Below are positions 14,459 through 23,552 of a stretch of DNA of 34,965 nucleotides, piece by piece (the first letter of the stretch is position 1; each line of letters begins with the position of its first letter). The position numbers and the translations under genes are program-made. The stretch lies in the NCBI GenBank assembly GCA_016282315.1, contig JAEEKG010000034.1, forward strand, positions 1 to 34,965, written 5' to 3'. The notes under the pieces were generated by a model that did not search any database, had not been told where the DNA came from, and was given only the letters and a program-made list of their open reading frames with translations. The stretch comes from Clostridiales bacterium (lineage in GTDB: Bacteria > Bacillota > Clostridia > Oscillospirales > CAG-272).

Positions 14459-15544
14459 ATGAATTTATTAAAAAAACTTCGTAATTATATTTGTTATTGT
14501 GGAATAGAAAAGGAAGAATACAACAAAGTTAAGAAAGATGCGTATGCTTCTAACTACGATATTTGGAAGATTCTCCATTACTTGATGATTGTAGTCTTTG
14601 GATTTTTGTTTGTAGTTTCGTTGTTTACAGATTTAATAGAAATGAACAGGATGTATTATTTTCTGTTATTGTTGTATTCTGTGTTTGCAGTAGTTATCTT
14701 TCACTTTCTGGATAAACGAGAAATGCCTGCTCAGTTCGTAATATATGCATCCATTATTGCTCTATTATTGTTTGGTTGTATGATTACACAAAATAAGCCA
14801 GATAAACCGGCAACGACTTTTTTGGTTTTGCTGATTATCACTCCTATGTTCATGATAGATAAACCATATTTTATGACTGTTGTTTTACTAGGGTCTTCGT
14901 CAATTTATTTGGTTTGGATGTATTTCGTCAAATCTTATGAAACATGGTCATTTGATGTTGTAAATATTGTGACTTACACTGCCATCGGAATATTCCTGCA
15001 CGTAATCTCAAGTTCAATACGAATAAAAGAATTTGTCCTGACGCGGAAGATTAACATTCAAAAAGACACAGATGAATTAACGGGAATAAACAATAAAGCA
15101 GCTGTAACAAGGGGTATAAACGAATACTTAAAAGACAAAAGCCAAAACAAGGGCGTCATGATAATACTCGATGTAGATCGTTTTAAAGCTATCAATGACA
15201 ACTATGGTCACGACGTTGGAGACAGCGTAATCAGTCAGATGGGTACATTGCTCAAAAGACAGTTTGTAAATGATGAAATAATAGGACGTTTCGGAGGCGA
15301 CGAATTTTTGGTATTTGTCAAAAACACAGACAGCAAAGAAACTGCAGCTATCATTGCTGACAATGTCATTTCAGATGCTGCGAAGAACATCAAAGTTGTT
15401 GATGGTTACAGTGTCAGTGTTAGTCTTGGAATGGCCATATACCAAGGAGAAGAAAACAACTATTCCGAGATATTCAAAAAAGCGGATATAGCTTTGTACA
15501 GAGCAAAAGCAGATAAAGAAAAAAGATATTGCATCTACCAATAG
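14459..15544 (+). CDS. Membrane-bound diguanylate cyclase (GGDEF protein)
   Basis: Residues 38-190 contain about five or six hydrophobic transmembrane segments with no recognised sensor motif. The GGDEF domain (about 200-360) starts with DELTGINNKAA, has LDVDRFKAINDNYGHDVGD, and the intact active-site GGDEF at 279-283. It should make cyclic di-GMP from two GTP. The product-inhibition I-site (RxxD five residues before GGDEF) is not present; that position reads VNDE. The signal is unknown. The next gene, a TIM-barrel protein, starts 16 nt downstream and is probably co-transcribed. Confidence 0.92.
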   Translation: MNLLKKLRNYICYCGIEKEEYNKVKKDAYASNYDIWKILHYLMIVVFGFLFVVSLFTDLIEMNRMYYFLLLLYSVFAVVIFHFLDKREMPAQFVIYASIIALLLFGCMITQNKPDKPATTFLVLLIITPMFMIDKPYFMTVVLLGSSSIYLVWMYFVKSYETWSFDVVNIVTYTAIGIFLHVISSSIRIKEFVLTRKINIQKDTDELTGINNKAAVTRGINEYLKDKSQNKGVMIILDVDRFKAINDNYGHDVGDSVISQMGTLLKRQFVNDEIIGRFGGDEFLVFVKNTDSKETAAIIADNVISDAAKNIKVVDGYSVSVSLGMAIYQGEENNYSEIFKKADIALYRAKADKEKRYCIYQ

Positions 15545-15560
15545 AAAGGAATACACAAAC

Positions 15561-16502
15561 ATGCATCTATCTCAAACAAACGGACCGGCTCTTTACTATT
15601 ATGGATATGATGTGAAAAAGTCCATAGAACACTTATCAAAAGCAGGATTCAAATATTGCGATGTTTCATTTTTTTCATGCTTCAAAAAAGGTTCAATTTA
15701 CTTTTCCGATGAATATACGAAAGTAATTGATGACTACAAAGAGGCAATGAAAAGATATAATGTTACACCGGTTCAGGCTCATGAACCAGCAGGTAATTCA
15801 GTTGGGGATGACAACGGCGAATACTATATGAAAAAAACACCTCGTTCCATTGAAATGGCTGCAAAAATCGGGTGCAAATCGATTACGCTTCACCCCGGTA
15901 CAGCAAATCAGTATGTTATGTCAAAAGATGAGTTTGTTGAAGCCAATATTAGAGTTTTGAAAAAACTTATTCCTTACGCCGAAGAATATGGCATAGAGCT
16001 TCTTTTGGAAAACATAGGTTTTATAAATACGGTTCAAAATGCCGGATGGCACGTTGCTACAGCTCAGGATTTGATTGATATAGTAGATGTGATAAATCAC
16101 CCGTTGGTTGCGGTTAACTGGGATGTTGGGCACGCCCATTGCAATGGATTGAATGAGTATGATGAAATGACAAAACTTGGTTCCAGACTCAGAGGAATTC
16201 ATGTTCATGACAATTTAGGATTCAGACATTTCGAATCTAATGGTGTAACTCTTCAAGGCGACATGCATACAATTCCACTGTTTTGCAATTTGGATTTTGA
16301 TGCTGTGATGAAAGCTTTGATAGACTCAAAATACGAGGGAACCATGAACTTTGAAGTAGATGCGCCGCAGCGTGTCCTTCCGTTTATTGAGGGTAGAAGC
16401 GATTTGTTGGATACAGCAATTGACATCCGCTTAACAACAGACATGTTGGTATATAAAGTGGGTAAGCTATTACTTGAAAAATATAACGTTTTTGAAGATT
16501 AA
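15561..16502 (+). CDS. Sugar phosphate isomerase/epimerase-like TIM-barrel protein
   Basis: The 313-residue protein belongs to the xylose-isomerase-like TIM-barrel superfamily. Metal-binding and strand motifs are clear: CKSITLHPGT, ELLLENIGF (Glu), VAVNWDVGHAHCNG (Asp, His), LRGIHVHDN (His) and GTMNFEVDAP (Glu). It is only distantly similar to the first TIM-barrel protein of this window, so it is not a recent duplicate. The ATG at 15561 follows AAAGGA. Substrate unknown. A terminator follows the gene, so it closes a two-gene unit with the diguanylate cyclase. Confidence 0.78.
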   Translation: MHLSQTNGPALYYYGYDVKKSIEHLSKAGFKYCDVSFFSCFKKGSIYFSDEYTKVIDDYKEAMKRYNVTPVQAHEPAGNSVGDDNGEYYMKKTPRSIEMAAKIGCKSITLHPGTANQYVMSKDEFVEANIRVLKKLIPYAEEYGIELLLENIGFINTVQNAGWHVATAQDLIDIVDVINHPLVAVNWDVGHAHCNGLNEYDEMTKLGSRLRGIHVHDNLGFRHFESNGVTLQGDMHTIPLFCNLDFDAVMKALIDSKYEGTMNFEVDAPQRVLPFIEGRSDLLDTAIDIRLTTDMLVYKVGKLLLEKYNVFED

Positions 16503-16511
16503 TAACCTTTG

Positions 16512-16545
16512 GTGGAATGAGAATTATCTTGTTCCACTTTTTTTG
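16512..16545 (+). terminator. Rho-independent terminator before lon
   Basis: GTGGAATGAGA (16512-16522) pairs with TCTTGTTCCAC (16527-16537), including two G-T wobbles, with a four-base loop and a following T tract (16538-16544). Confidence 0.85.
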
Positions 16546-16590
16546 TTGTCTCATGGAGAATGTTAACAATATATTAATTTTTCATAAAAA

Positions 16591-16620
16591 TTGGAATTTG
16601 TGTTAACCATATGATATAAT
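16591..16620 (+). promoter_or_regulatory. Promoter of lon-ysxC with TGTTAAC repeats
   Basis: TTGGAA (16591-16596), 18 bp, then TATAAT (16615-16620). TGTTAAC occurs at 16561-16567 and again at 16601-16607, inside the spacer, exactly 40 bp apart. Neither a CIRCE element nor a CtsR heptad repeat, the common heat-shock operators, is seen. Confidence 0.6.
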
Positions 16621-16664
16621 TACAAAAATTAATAAGTATATGTTATCCTGAATGGAGATTAAAT

Positions 16665-19085
16665 ATGGTGACTAGAGAACATATAAGTGAAAAGGTATTG
16701 CCTTGCCTGGCTATAAGAGGCGCAGTTTCTTTTCCGAAAATTCCAATGAATATTGATGTCGGCAGAGCAATATCCAGAAAAGCTGTCGATGTCGCTATGT
16801 CAAACGACAGCATTATTATGATGGTTTGCCAAAAGGACCAGAGCGTGGATAACCCGGGTCCTGATGATTTGTACAAAATTGGCACAACCGCGAAAATAAC
16901 ACAGAAAATTCGTGAAAACGGCGGAAGCTACAGAATACTCGTTGAGCCTATATACAGGGCAGAGATAAAAGAATTCATAGACAATAGCAAATATCTTGAA
17001 GTTGATGTTTTTGAAAAGGAAGTATTTGTAGACAACAGAAGTGTTAAAGCAGAAGCACTTTTAAAGGATTTGAGAACTTCCATTGTGGATTTCATTTCCA
17101 TGATTCCTAAGTTTTCAAGCAATATCAAAAACCTCATAAACAGCATAGAAGATTTGTCAACTCTTTGTGACTTGGTTGGCTCGAATATCGTAGCTTCACT
17201 TGAAGATAAGCAAACCCTTCTAGAAGAATTCAATCCAATGCGCAGAGCTGAAAAGCTTATGATCATTCTTGAAAAAGAAAAAGAACTCATAGAAACCGAA
17301 GAGAGAATTCAGAAAAAGGTCAGAAGCAAGATTGACAAGAGTCAAAGAGAGTATTATTTGCGTGAACAAATGAAAGCTATTTCCGATGAACTCGGAGAGG
17401 GCGGAGAGAATGGTTCAGAAGCAAGTGAATACGAAAAGAAAATCGCTGCACTGAAAACAACCGAAGAAGTAAAAGACAAACTTCGCAAGGAAGTCAAAAA
17501 ACTGAACAAAGTCCCTTACGGCTCAGCTGAAGCATCTGTTATAGCAACATATCTGGATACAGTTTTGTCCATTCCTTTCGGAACAAGAACAAAGGATCGT
17601 ATGGATATACCAACAGTTCAGAAGATTCTGGACAAGGATCACGATGGTCTGAAAGAAGTCAAGGACAGGATTATTGAGTATATTGCTGCTCTCAAACTTA
17701 ACCCTGATCTAAAGAACCAGATATTATGTCTTGTCGGACCTCCCGGAACAGGTAAAACATCAGTTGCTTCTTCTATTGCCAGAGCGCTTAATAGGAAGTT
17801 TGTAAGAATTTCTCTCGGCGGAATTAGAGATGAAGCAGATATCAGGGGACACAGAAAAACTTATATAGGTTCTATGCCGGGCAGAATTATTAACGCTGTA
17901 ATTACAGCCGGAACACAGAACCCAGTCATTTTGATGGATGAAGTTGACAAACTTACAAGAGATGCACACGGAGACCCCGCATCTGCGCTTTTGGAAGTAC
18001 TCGACAATGAACAGAACAAAGCATTCAGAGATCACTACATTGAAGTGCCGATTGATTTGTCAGACTGCTTGTTCATCACAACAGCAAACACACTTGCTAC
18101 AATACCGGAACCACTCCTTGACAGAATGGAAGTTATTTCCATGAAGATTTACACAAGGTTTGAAAAACTTGGTATTGCAAAGAATCATTTGATTCCAAAA
18201 CAATGCAAGATTCACGGACTCACTTCAAAAACATTCAAGATGACAGATGAAGCTGTCCTTGAACTCATAGATACATACCTGAAAGAAGCCGGAGTAAGAA
18301 ATCTTGAGAGATATATCGCTAAATGTTGCCGCAGAGCAGCAAAACAGATTTCTTGCAATGAAAAAACCAGCGTGAGAATAACCAAAGACAACTTGGTTGA
18401 ATATGCAGAAGAGAGCAAGCTTATTAAAGATAAGATACTCGACAGCGATGAAGTTGGAACAATTTGCGGAATGGCTTACACGGAACTCGGCGGAGAGATA
18501 ATGCATATTGAAGTTCTTTCATACGATGGAACGGGAAAAATCGAACTTACAGGTTCCCTTGGCGAAGTCATGAAAGAAGCTTCTCAGAATGCCTTGAGTT
18601 ATGTAAAGTCTAAGGCAAATGAACTGGGTATAGAACCAGAATTATTTAAGAAGAGAGACATACATATTAATTTCCCTGAGGGAGCTGTTCCAAAAGATGG
18701 ACCCTCAGCCGGCGTTGCAACTGCAATTGCTATAACAAGTGAACTAACAGGAATACCGGTCAGAAGAGATGTAGCTGTGACTGGTGAGATTACTTTGAGA
18801 GGAAGAGTATTGCCAATTGGCGGACTCAGAGAAAAGACTATGGCTGCATATTTAGCAGGCGTGAAGACAATTATGATACCTGCTGACAACAAAATTGATG
18901 AAAAAGACATCATTGATGAAGTAAAACAGAACGTTGAGATTGTATATATTTCTAAAGTAGATGAAGCTTTGAAAATAGCATTGTCAAAGAATCCATTCGA
19001 AAGAACTGATGACAAAACAGAGAGCGATCTCAGACAACTTGCTTCAACAAATCAACAAGGCAATCAACCAAACATGATCAACTAA
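16665..19085 (+). CDS. lon: ATP-dependent Lon protease (LonA type)
   Basis: Lon is a cytoplasmic hexameric protease that degrades misfolded and regulatory proteins. The 806 residues show the N-terminal substrate-binding domain (about 1-210, LPCLAIRGAVSFPKIPMNI), then a coiled coil. The AAA+ module has Walker A GPPGTGKTS near residue 360 and Walker B ILMDEVDKL. The protease domain has PKDGPSAG (catalytic Ser about 679) and LREKTMAAYLAG (catalytic Lys about 724). The length is normal for LonA. The ATG at 16665 follows TGGAG. lon followed by ysxC is the Bacillus order. Confidence 0.97.
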   Translation: MVTREHISEKVLPCLAIRGAVSFPKIPMNIDVGRAISRKAVDVAMSNDSIIMMVCQKDQSVDNPGPDDLYKIGTTAKITQKIRENGGSYRILVEPIYRAEIKEFIDNSKYLEVDVFEKEVFVDNRSVKAEALLKDLRTSIVDFISMIPKFSSNIKNLINSIEDLSTLCDLVGSNIVASLEDKQTLLEEFNPMRRAEKLMIILEKEKELIETEERIQKKVRSKIDKSQREYYLREQMKAISDELGEGGENGSEASEYEKKIAALKTTEEVKDKLRKEVKKLNKVPYGSAEASVIATYLDTVLSIPFGTRTKDRMDIPTVQKILDKDHDGLKEVKDRIIEYIAALKLNPDLKNQILCLVGPPGTGKTSVASSIARALNRKFVRISLGGIRDEADIRGHRKTYIGSMPGRIINAVITAGTQNPVILMDEVDKLTRDAHGDPASALLEVLDNEQNKAFRDHYIEVPIDLSDCLFITTANTLATIPEPLLDRMEVISMKIYTRFEKLGIAKNHLIPKQCKIHGLTSKTFKMTDEAVLELIDTYLKEAGVRNLERYIAKCCRRAAKQISCNEKTSVRITKDNLVEYAEESKLIKDKILDSDEVGTICGMAYTELGGEIMHIEVLSYDGTGKIELTGSLGEVMKEASQNALSYVKSKANELGIEPELFKKRDIHINFPEGAVPKDGPSAGVATAIAITSELTGIPVRRDVAVTGEITLRGRVLPIGGLREKTMAAYLAGVKTIMIPADNKIDEKDIIDEVKQNVEIVYISKVDEALKIALSKNPFERTDDKTESDLRQLASTNQQGNQPNMIN

Positions 19086-19105
19086 TTATTGGAGAATTCC
19101 TTATT

Positions 19106-19717
19106 ATGAAGATTAACAGACAAAACTCAAAATTTGTGATTTCTGCTGCCACTCCATCAGCTTTTATCAGTGACGGAAAACCTCAAATAGTTTTGTCCGG
19201 AAGATCCAATGTCGGAAAGAGTTCTCTGATAAACACGATTTTATCCAACGGAAAACTTGCTAGGACAAGTTCAGCTCCGGGTAAAACCGTGATGGTTAAT
19301 TTCTATTCAGTTGACAACAAATTCTACTTTGTGGATCTTCCGGGATACGGATATGCAAAGAGAAGCGGTGATCAGAAAAAGCAGTTTGGATCGCTGACTG
19401 ATTCATACCTTAACAAGTACGGATCACCTACATTTGTGCTTCAACTGATAGATTTAAAGGTTGGCCCTACAGGTGATGATTGCATGATGCTCGACTGGCT
19501 GGCTTCTTCCAATATACCATATGCCGTCGTAGCCACAAAAACAGATAAACTAAACAAGACAGATAGAGAAAACAATCTCAATGCTCTCAAAACTCATCCT
19601 TTGTTATGTGATGAAAATGGTAAAAATGTAGTTGATATAATTCCATTCTCATCCCTTAAAGGTGAAGGAAAAGAGGAGGTTTTCTCGTTGATTATTTCAC
19701 ATATTTCCGGAGAATAA
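19106..19717 (+). CDS. ysxC: Ribosome biogenesis GTPase YsxC/EngB
   Basis: This is an essential GTPase for late 50S subunit assembly in Firmicutes. G1 is GRSNVGKSS (about residues 32-40), the G2 region is TSSAPGKT, G3 is DLPGYGYAKR, G4 is TKTDKL and G5 is PFSSLKGEG. The length of 203 residues is typical. It lies 20 nt after lon with TTGGAG as ribosome binding site and 1 nt before the site-2 protease gene. Confidence 0.96.
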   Translation: MKINRQNSKFVISAATPSAFISDGKPQIVLSGRSNVGKSSLINTILSNGKLARTSSAPGKTVMVNFYSVDNKFYFVDLPGYGYAKRSGDQKKQFGSLTDSYLNKYGSPTFVLQLIDLKVGPTGDDCMMLDWLASSNIPYAVVATKTDKLNKTDRENNLNALKTHPLLCDENGKNVVDIIPFSSLKGEGKEEVFSLIISHISGE

Positions 19718-19718
19718 G

Positions 19719-20480
19719 ATGCTAATACGATTAATCAGGAGCATGTCAGAAGGTGTTCCGTTTACAGACGTTTTAATTTACATATTGCTTTTGATTCCAG
19801 TTATACTGATTTCATTGACTGTGCACGAATACATGCACGGCTTGGTTTCTTACAAACTTGGCGATCCAACAGCGATGAATTACGGAAGATTGACACTTAA
19901 CCCTATAAAGCACATAGACCCACTTGGAGCAGCATGTATGTTGCTGTTCGGATTTGGATGGGCAAAGCCTGTTCCGATTAATTCAGGTTATTACAAAAAT
20001 ATACGTTTGGGCATTTCTCTTGTGTCTATAGCAGGTCCATTGTCCAACTTCCTAATGGCATTTATTGCAACACCGATTATGCTTTTGATCGGACATATAA
20101 ATGTTGCAGTAGAATCAATGAAACTCCCTGTAATGGCTGTATACAACCTGAAACAATACGGAATCATGCTGAATATAGATAATTTCGGTGGAAAACTGGC
20201 AGTAATCGGTTTCATGTTTTTCCTGTTCTTCGTTGAAATGAACATTATGTTTGGCATATTCAACTTATTGCCTATTCCTCCTCTGGACGGATCCAGATTA
20301 GTAATGGTGTTTTTGCCAACAAAAGTTTATTTTTTCATTGTTAAGTACGAGCTTTATATAAAAATCGCACTCTTAGTCCTGTTATACGTTGGTGTTTTTA
20401 ACGAACCGCTTAACTTCCTTGAAAATGGAGTATTTAGAGGGTTTATAGGGCTTTGGAGTCTAATTCCGGGGTTGGGATAA
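19719..20480 (+). CDS. Site-2 protease family (M50) membrane metalloprotease
   Basis: This is an intramembrane zinc protease of the short, PDZ-less M50 group. The zinc motif HEYMH is at residues 36-40, and the third ligand lies in LLPIPPLDGSR (about residue 190). Several transmembrane segments surround these. The group is common in Clostridia directly before scpA, with unknown substrates. The start at 19719 is 1 nt after ysxC. Its TAA stop overlaps the scpA ATG by one base. Confidence 0.9.
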   Translation: MLIRLIRSMSEGVPFTDVLIYILLLIPVILISLTVHEYMHGLVSYKLGDPTAMNYGRLTLNPIKHIDPLGAACMLLFGFGWAKPVPINSGYYKNIRLGISLVSIAGPLSNFLMAFIATPIMLLIGHINVAVESMKLPVMAVYNLKQYGIMLNIDNFGGKLAVIGFMFFLFFVEMNIMFGIFNLLPIPPLDGSRLVMVFLPTKVYFFIVKYELYIKIALLVLLYVGVFNEPLNFLENGVFRGFIGLWSLIPGLG

Positions 20481-21247
20481 TGACGGAAATAACGTATAAA
20501 CTTGAAAAATATGAAGGTCCTTTGGATTTGATTTTGTCCTTGGTCAACAAGAACAAGATGGAAATAAAGGACATTCGCATTTCTGAAATATTTGAGCAAT
20601 ATATGGCCTACGTTGAACAGGCAAAGGAAATAGACATGGATTATGCCGGTGAGTTTATTACTATGGCAGCTGAACTCATGTACATAAAAAGCAAGATGCT
20701 TTTGCCGCAACAGGATGAAGAAGATCCAAGAGAAGAACTTGTAAGACAACTCATGGAATACAAGAGCGCAAAAGAGGCTGCTAAGACTTTGTCTGAGCGT
20801 GAAAATGAATTTTCAGGAAGATTTGAAAAAGATACAGTAGAAATAAAGCCTGAAATAGGTGAAGATACAAGAATTGATCTCTCTTTGTTAACCAAAGCAT
20901 TAGCGAACGTTTTTGCCAGAGCTGCTGAAGAAATAAAGCGCAAAGAGATGATGAAAATACCAAACATTCCTATAGTAAAGAGAAAGCATAGGACTGTTGA
21001 AGGAAGTGCAGTTACAATTCTCAAAAAAATGGTTAAGCGAAAAGCTGTACATTTTGATGATTTGTTTGAGGGAGCAGAAGACAGAACAGACATTATATCT
21101 ATCTTCTATGCTTTGCTCGAACTTTTGAGAGTGGGAAGAATAACTCTTGAAAGAGCAGATGATTTTGACAAGACAGACTCAAACGTTATATTGAGACTGA
21201 ATACAGAGCATACAAGGGACAAAAAAGAGGTAAGCGCCAATGGATGA
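20480..21247 (+). CDS. scpA: Segregation and condensation protein A
   Basis: ScpA is the kleisin of the SMC-ScpA-ScpB condensin and helps chromosome segregation. Kleisin motifs are visible at the N-terminus (YEGPLDLILSLVNKNKMEI, then IRISEIFEQYM and EFITMAAELMYIKSKMLLP). The C-terminal winged-helix part includes IISIFYALLELLRVGRITLE. The ATG at 20480 overlaps the previous stop (TAATG); the longer open frame from 20453 lies inside the protease gene and is rejected. The 3' end overlaps scpB by 8 nt. Confidence 0.95.
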   Translation: MTEITYKLEKYEGPLDLILSLVNKNKMEIKDIRISEIFEQYMAYVEQAKEIDMDYAGEFITMAAELMYIKSKMLLPQQDEEDPREELVRQLMEYKSAKEAAKTLSERENEFSGRFEKDTVEIKPEIGEDTRIDLSLLTKALANVFARAAEEIKRKEMMKIPNIPIVKRKHRTVEGSAVTILKKMVKRKAVHFDDLFEGAEDRTDIISIFYALLELLRVGRITLERADDFDKTDSNVILRLNTEHTRDKKEVSANG

Positions 21248-21788
21248 AGAAATTGTACTGACTGAGTACGAAATGAAGAGAATAATAGAAGCAGTTCTGT
21301 TTGCTGCCGGTTACCCTGTAACTTTTGATAAACTCGCTGAAGTGTTGCACACCGATGTTGAGACCGTTGAAAAGATAGTAAAAGAGTATTCAGATGAATA
21401 TAACAAGACAGAACTAGCCAGAGGCGTTCAATTGCTCGTTCTCGGAAAAGCATGTCAGCTTGTCACAAACGAAGTTTTTTCTGAATATGTTAAAGAGGCA
21501 CTGGGTGTAAAAGAGGGTGGCAATTTATCAAGATCATCTCTTGAAACAATTGCTATTATTGCATACAACCAGCCTGTTACCAGAATGTATGTTGAACAGG
21601 TGAGGGGAGTTGACAGTACATATTCAATAGGAATATTACTTGATAGAGGATTGATAAAAGAAGTTGGAAGACTGGATGTGCCCGGAAGACCTCATCTTTA
21701 CGGAACTACAGAAGCATTTTTGAGAGTGTTTGGCTTGTCTTCGCTTGATGACCTTCCCCCTCTAACAGACAGGTCTGAAGATCAATAG
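21240..21788 (+). CDS. scpB: Segregation and condensation protein B
   Basis: ScpB is the winged-helix (KITE) partner of ScpA in the condensin complex. The 182 residues carry IIEAVLFAAGYPVTFDKLAEVL in the first winged helix, and LSRSSLETIAIIAYNQPVTRMYVEQVRGVDS and LYGTTEAFLRVFGLSSLDDLP (each cut at natural breaks) in the second. It overlaps scpA by 8 nt and is followed after 3 nt by the DUF2953 gene. Confidence 0.95.
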   Translation: MDEEIVLTEYEMKRIIEAVLFAAGYPVTFDKLAEVLHTDVETVEKIVKEYSDEYNKTELARGVQLLVLGKACQLVTNEVFSEYVKEALGVKEGGNLSRSSLETIAIIAYNQPVTRMYVEQVRGVDSTYSIGILLDRGLIKEVGRLDVPGRPHLYGTTEAFLRVFGLSSLDDLPPLTDRSEDQ

Positions 21789-21791
21789 TTT

Positions 21792-22376
21792 ATGAGCTGG
21801 TGGGGGATTGTAGGAATTGTTATCGGAAGCATAATCGCTTTGATTCTGCTCTTGATAAGCATTCCATTTCACATAGTCTTAAAGATGTCAAATACTGACA
21901 TCAAGATTCACATTAAATACGGACCGATTAAGCAGTTAAAACTCTCATCAAAAGAAGAAATAAAGGAAAAAGAACCAAAGAAAGAAAAAGAGATAGTCAA
22001 AAAAATTGAGGAAAAAGAACCGGATTCATTGTCTGATATGATTGATCAGGTTTCACAGATAGGTGATGTTTTGTTTTCTGTGTTGAAAAGGTTGGGAAAC
22101 AACATCAAACTGACAGTGAAGAGATTCGATGTAATGATAGCCGGTTTTGATGCATCTACAACGGCGCTTGTGTACGGAAGTGTGCAAATGTTTGTTTACA
22201 ACGCAATAGCTGTACTGAGCAAATTCAAATGGTTTGTTATTTCCAAAAAGTGCAAAGGGGTCAGTGCTGACTTTTTAAAAGAAAAATCCGATGTTCAACT
22301 GGAATTGGATTTACAAATGAGCATAATCAAAGCGATAGTGGTATTGTTACCAGCATCAAACAAAATACAATTGTGA
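21792..22376 (+). CDS. DUF2953 domain membrane protein
   Basis: The protein has one N-terminal transmembrane segment (about residues 4-27), a Lys/Glu-rich charged linker (about 50-78) and a C-terminal region (about 85-190) with the DUF2953 features RFDVMIAGFDASTTALVYG and a hydrophobic stretch after it. Function unknown. In spore-forming Clostridia and Bacilli genes of this family stand beside ytfJ, as here (16 nt upstream), so a sporulation-linked role is possible but not shown. Length 194. Confidence 0.75.
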   Translation: MSWWGIVGIVIGSIIALILLLISIPFHIVLKMSNTDIKIHIKYGPIKQLKLSSKEEIKEKEPKKEKEIVKKIEEKEPDSLSDMIDQVSQIGDVLFSVLKRLGNNIKLTVKRFDVMIAGFDASTTALVYGSVQMFVYNAIAVLSKFKWFVISKKCKGVSADFLKEKSDVQLELDLQMSIIKAIVVLLPASNKIQL

Positions 22377-22392
22377 TAAGGAGAAAGATAAA

Positions 22393-22824
22393 GTGGAAAA
22401 CGATTTTGATAAGATTTTTGAATCAGCAGTCAACAGCATAACCGGAAAAGCTGACTCCAAGGTAATTACCGGTGAGCCAATTGAAACTAAAAATGGCGTT
22501 ATTATAATTCCTGTATCAAAAGTTTCAATCGGATTTATAGGTGGCGGAACAAAATTGGCATCAAAAGTTGCTGACAAGAACAATGCCGGTAATGGCGGAG
22601 GAATCGGAATGAATTCGGTTCCAGTAGGTTTTCTTGTTATTTCAACTGATGGCAACGTAAAATACATCAGCACAAATAGCGACAGCAATTCTATAACACT
22701 CGATCAACTCGGAGATCAATTGAGTGACATTCTCGGAAAGATTAAAGATGCTGTTTCAAAGAAGAAAGCAGAAAAGAAAGAAGCTGAAGTTGTAAAGACA
22801 GAGGCAAAAGAGAAAGATGAGTGA
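22393..22824 (+). CDS. ytfJ: GerW family protein (YtfJ)
   Basis: The family core is at about residues 20-95: TGEPIETKNGVIIIPVSKVSIGF in two parts, then a glycine-rich stretch GIGMNSVPVGFLVIS. A Lys/Glu tail closes the protein. YtfJ/GerW is a sporulation protein in Bacillus, but homologs also occur in non-sporulating Clostridia, so presence alone does not prove spore formation. The start is GTG 22393 with AAGGAG upstream. It overlaps rluB by 8 nt. Confidence 0.88.
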   Translation: MENDFDKIFESAVNSITGKADSKVITGEPIETKNGVIIIPVSKVSIGFIGGGTKLASKVADKNNAGNGGGIGMNSVPVGFLVISTDGNVKYISTNSDSNSITLDQLGDQLSDILGKIKDAVSKKKAEKKEAEVVKTEAKEKDE

Positions 22825-23533
22825 ACCATTAAGGATTTCAAAATATCTTTCAGAGTGTGGGATCCTTTCTCGCAGAGCGGCGGATGACGCTATAAAAAGC
22901 GGAAGAGTATTGGTTAACGGACAGCAAGCACTGTTAGGTCAAAAAATAGACCCATCTGTTGACGAAGTGTTTTTTGATGGTAAAAAAGTTGAACAATCAT
23001 CAAAGAAGATTTACATAATGATGAACAAACCTGTCGGTTATGTAACAACACTGAAAGATGAAAAAGACAGAAAGTGCGTCAAGGAGTTGTTAACCGGATT
23101 GAAAGAAAGAGTTTATCCGATAGGACGACTTGATATTATGTCCGAAGGGTTATTGTTGTTTACAAATGACGGCGAATTAGCCAACAAGATAATGCATCCG
23201 AAATATAACAAGCAGAAGGTATATGAACTCAAGGTCAAAGGTCTTGTGAAAAATGAGATAGTAGAGGCCATGAGAAAACCATTTGTTATGGATGGCTACT
23301 CAACTATGCCTGCTGAAGTGAGAAAACTGGAATCGGATGACAAATCAACAACTCTTGAAATAACCATACACGAGGGAAGAAACAGAGAAATACGCAATAT
23401 GTGTGAGATAGTCGGACTCAAAATTATATCTCTGAAGAGGGTTTCGGAAGATGGACTGCAATTGGGCGATTTAAAGAGCGGTTCGTGGAGATATCTCACA
23501 CCTTCGGAATTGAAAACGCTCAAAAAACAATAG
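22817..23533 (+). CDS. rluB: RluB/RsuA-family pseudouridine synthase
   Basis: An N-terminal S4 domain (RISKYLSECGILSRRAADDAIKSGRVLVNG in halves, residues 5-34) is followed by the RsuA/RluB catalytic domain with GRLDIMSEGLLLFTNDG (nucleophile Asp) and EGRNREIRNM. It would pseudouridylate the large-subunit rRNA near the peptidyl-transferase centre, by analogy with RluB. The length of 238 is standard. The 8-nt overlap with ytfJ shows coupling. It is not closely similar to the RluD-type enzyme at the left. Confidence 0.93.
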   Translation: MSEPLRISKYLSECGILSRRAADDAIKSGRVLVNGQQALLGQKIDPSVDEVFFDGKKVEQSSKKIYIMMNKPVGYVTTLKDEKDRKCVKELLTGLKERVYPIGRLDIMSEGLLLFTNDGELANKIMHPKYNKQKVYELKVKGLVKNEIVEAMRKPFVMDGYSTMPAEVRKLESDDKSTTLEITIHEGRNREIRNMCEIVGLKIISLKRVSEDGLQLGDLKSGSWRYLTPSELKTLKKQ

Positions 23534-23552
23534 AGAAGAGAAAGAGGACAAA

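Noticed and set aside
11679-16502. Recent duplication of the two TIM-barrel isomerase-like genes
   Set aside because: They share only the superfamily metal-binding pattern; the sequences differ throughout.
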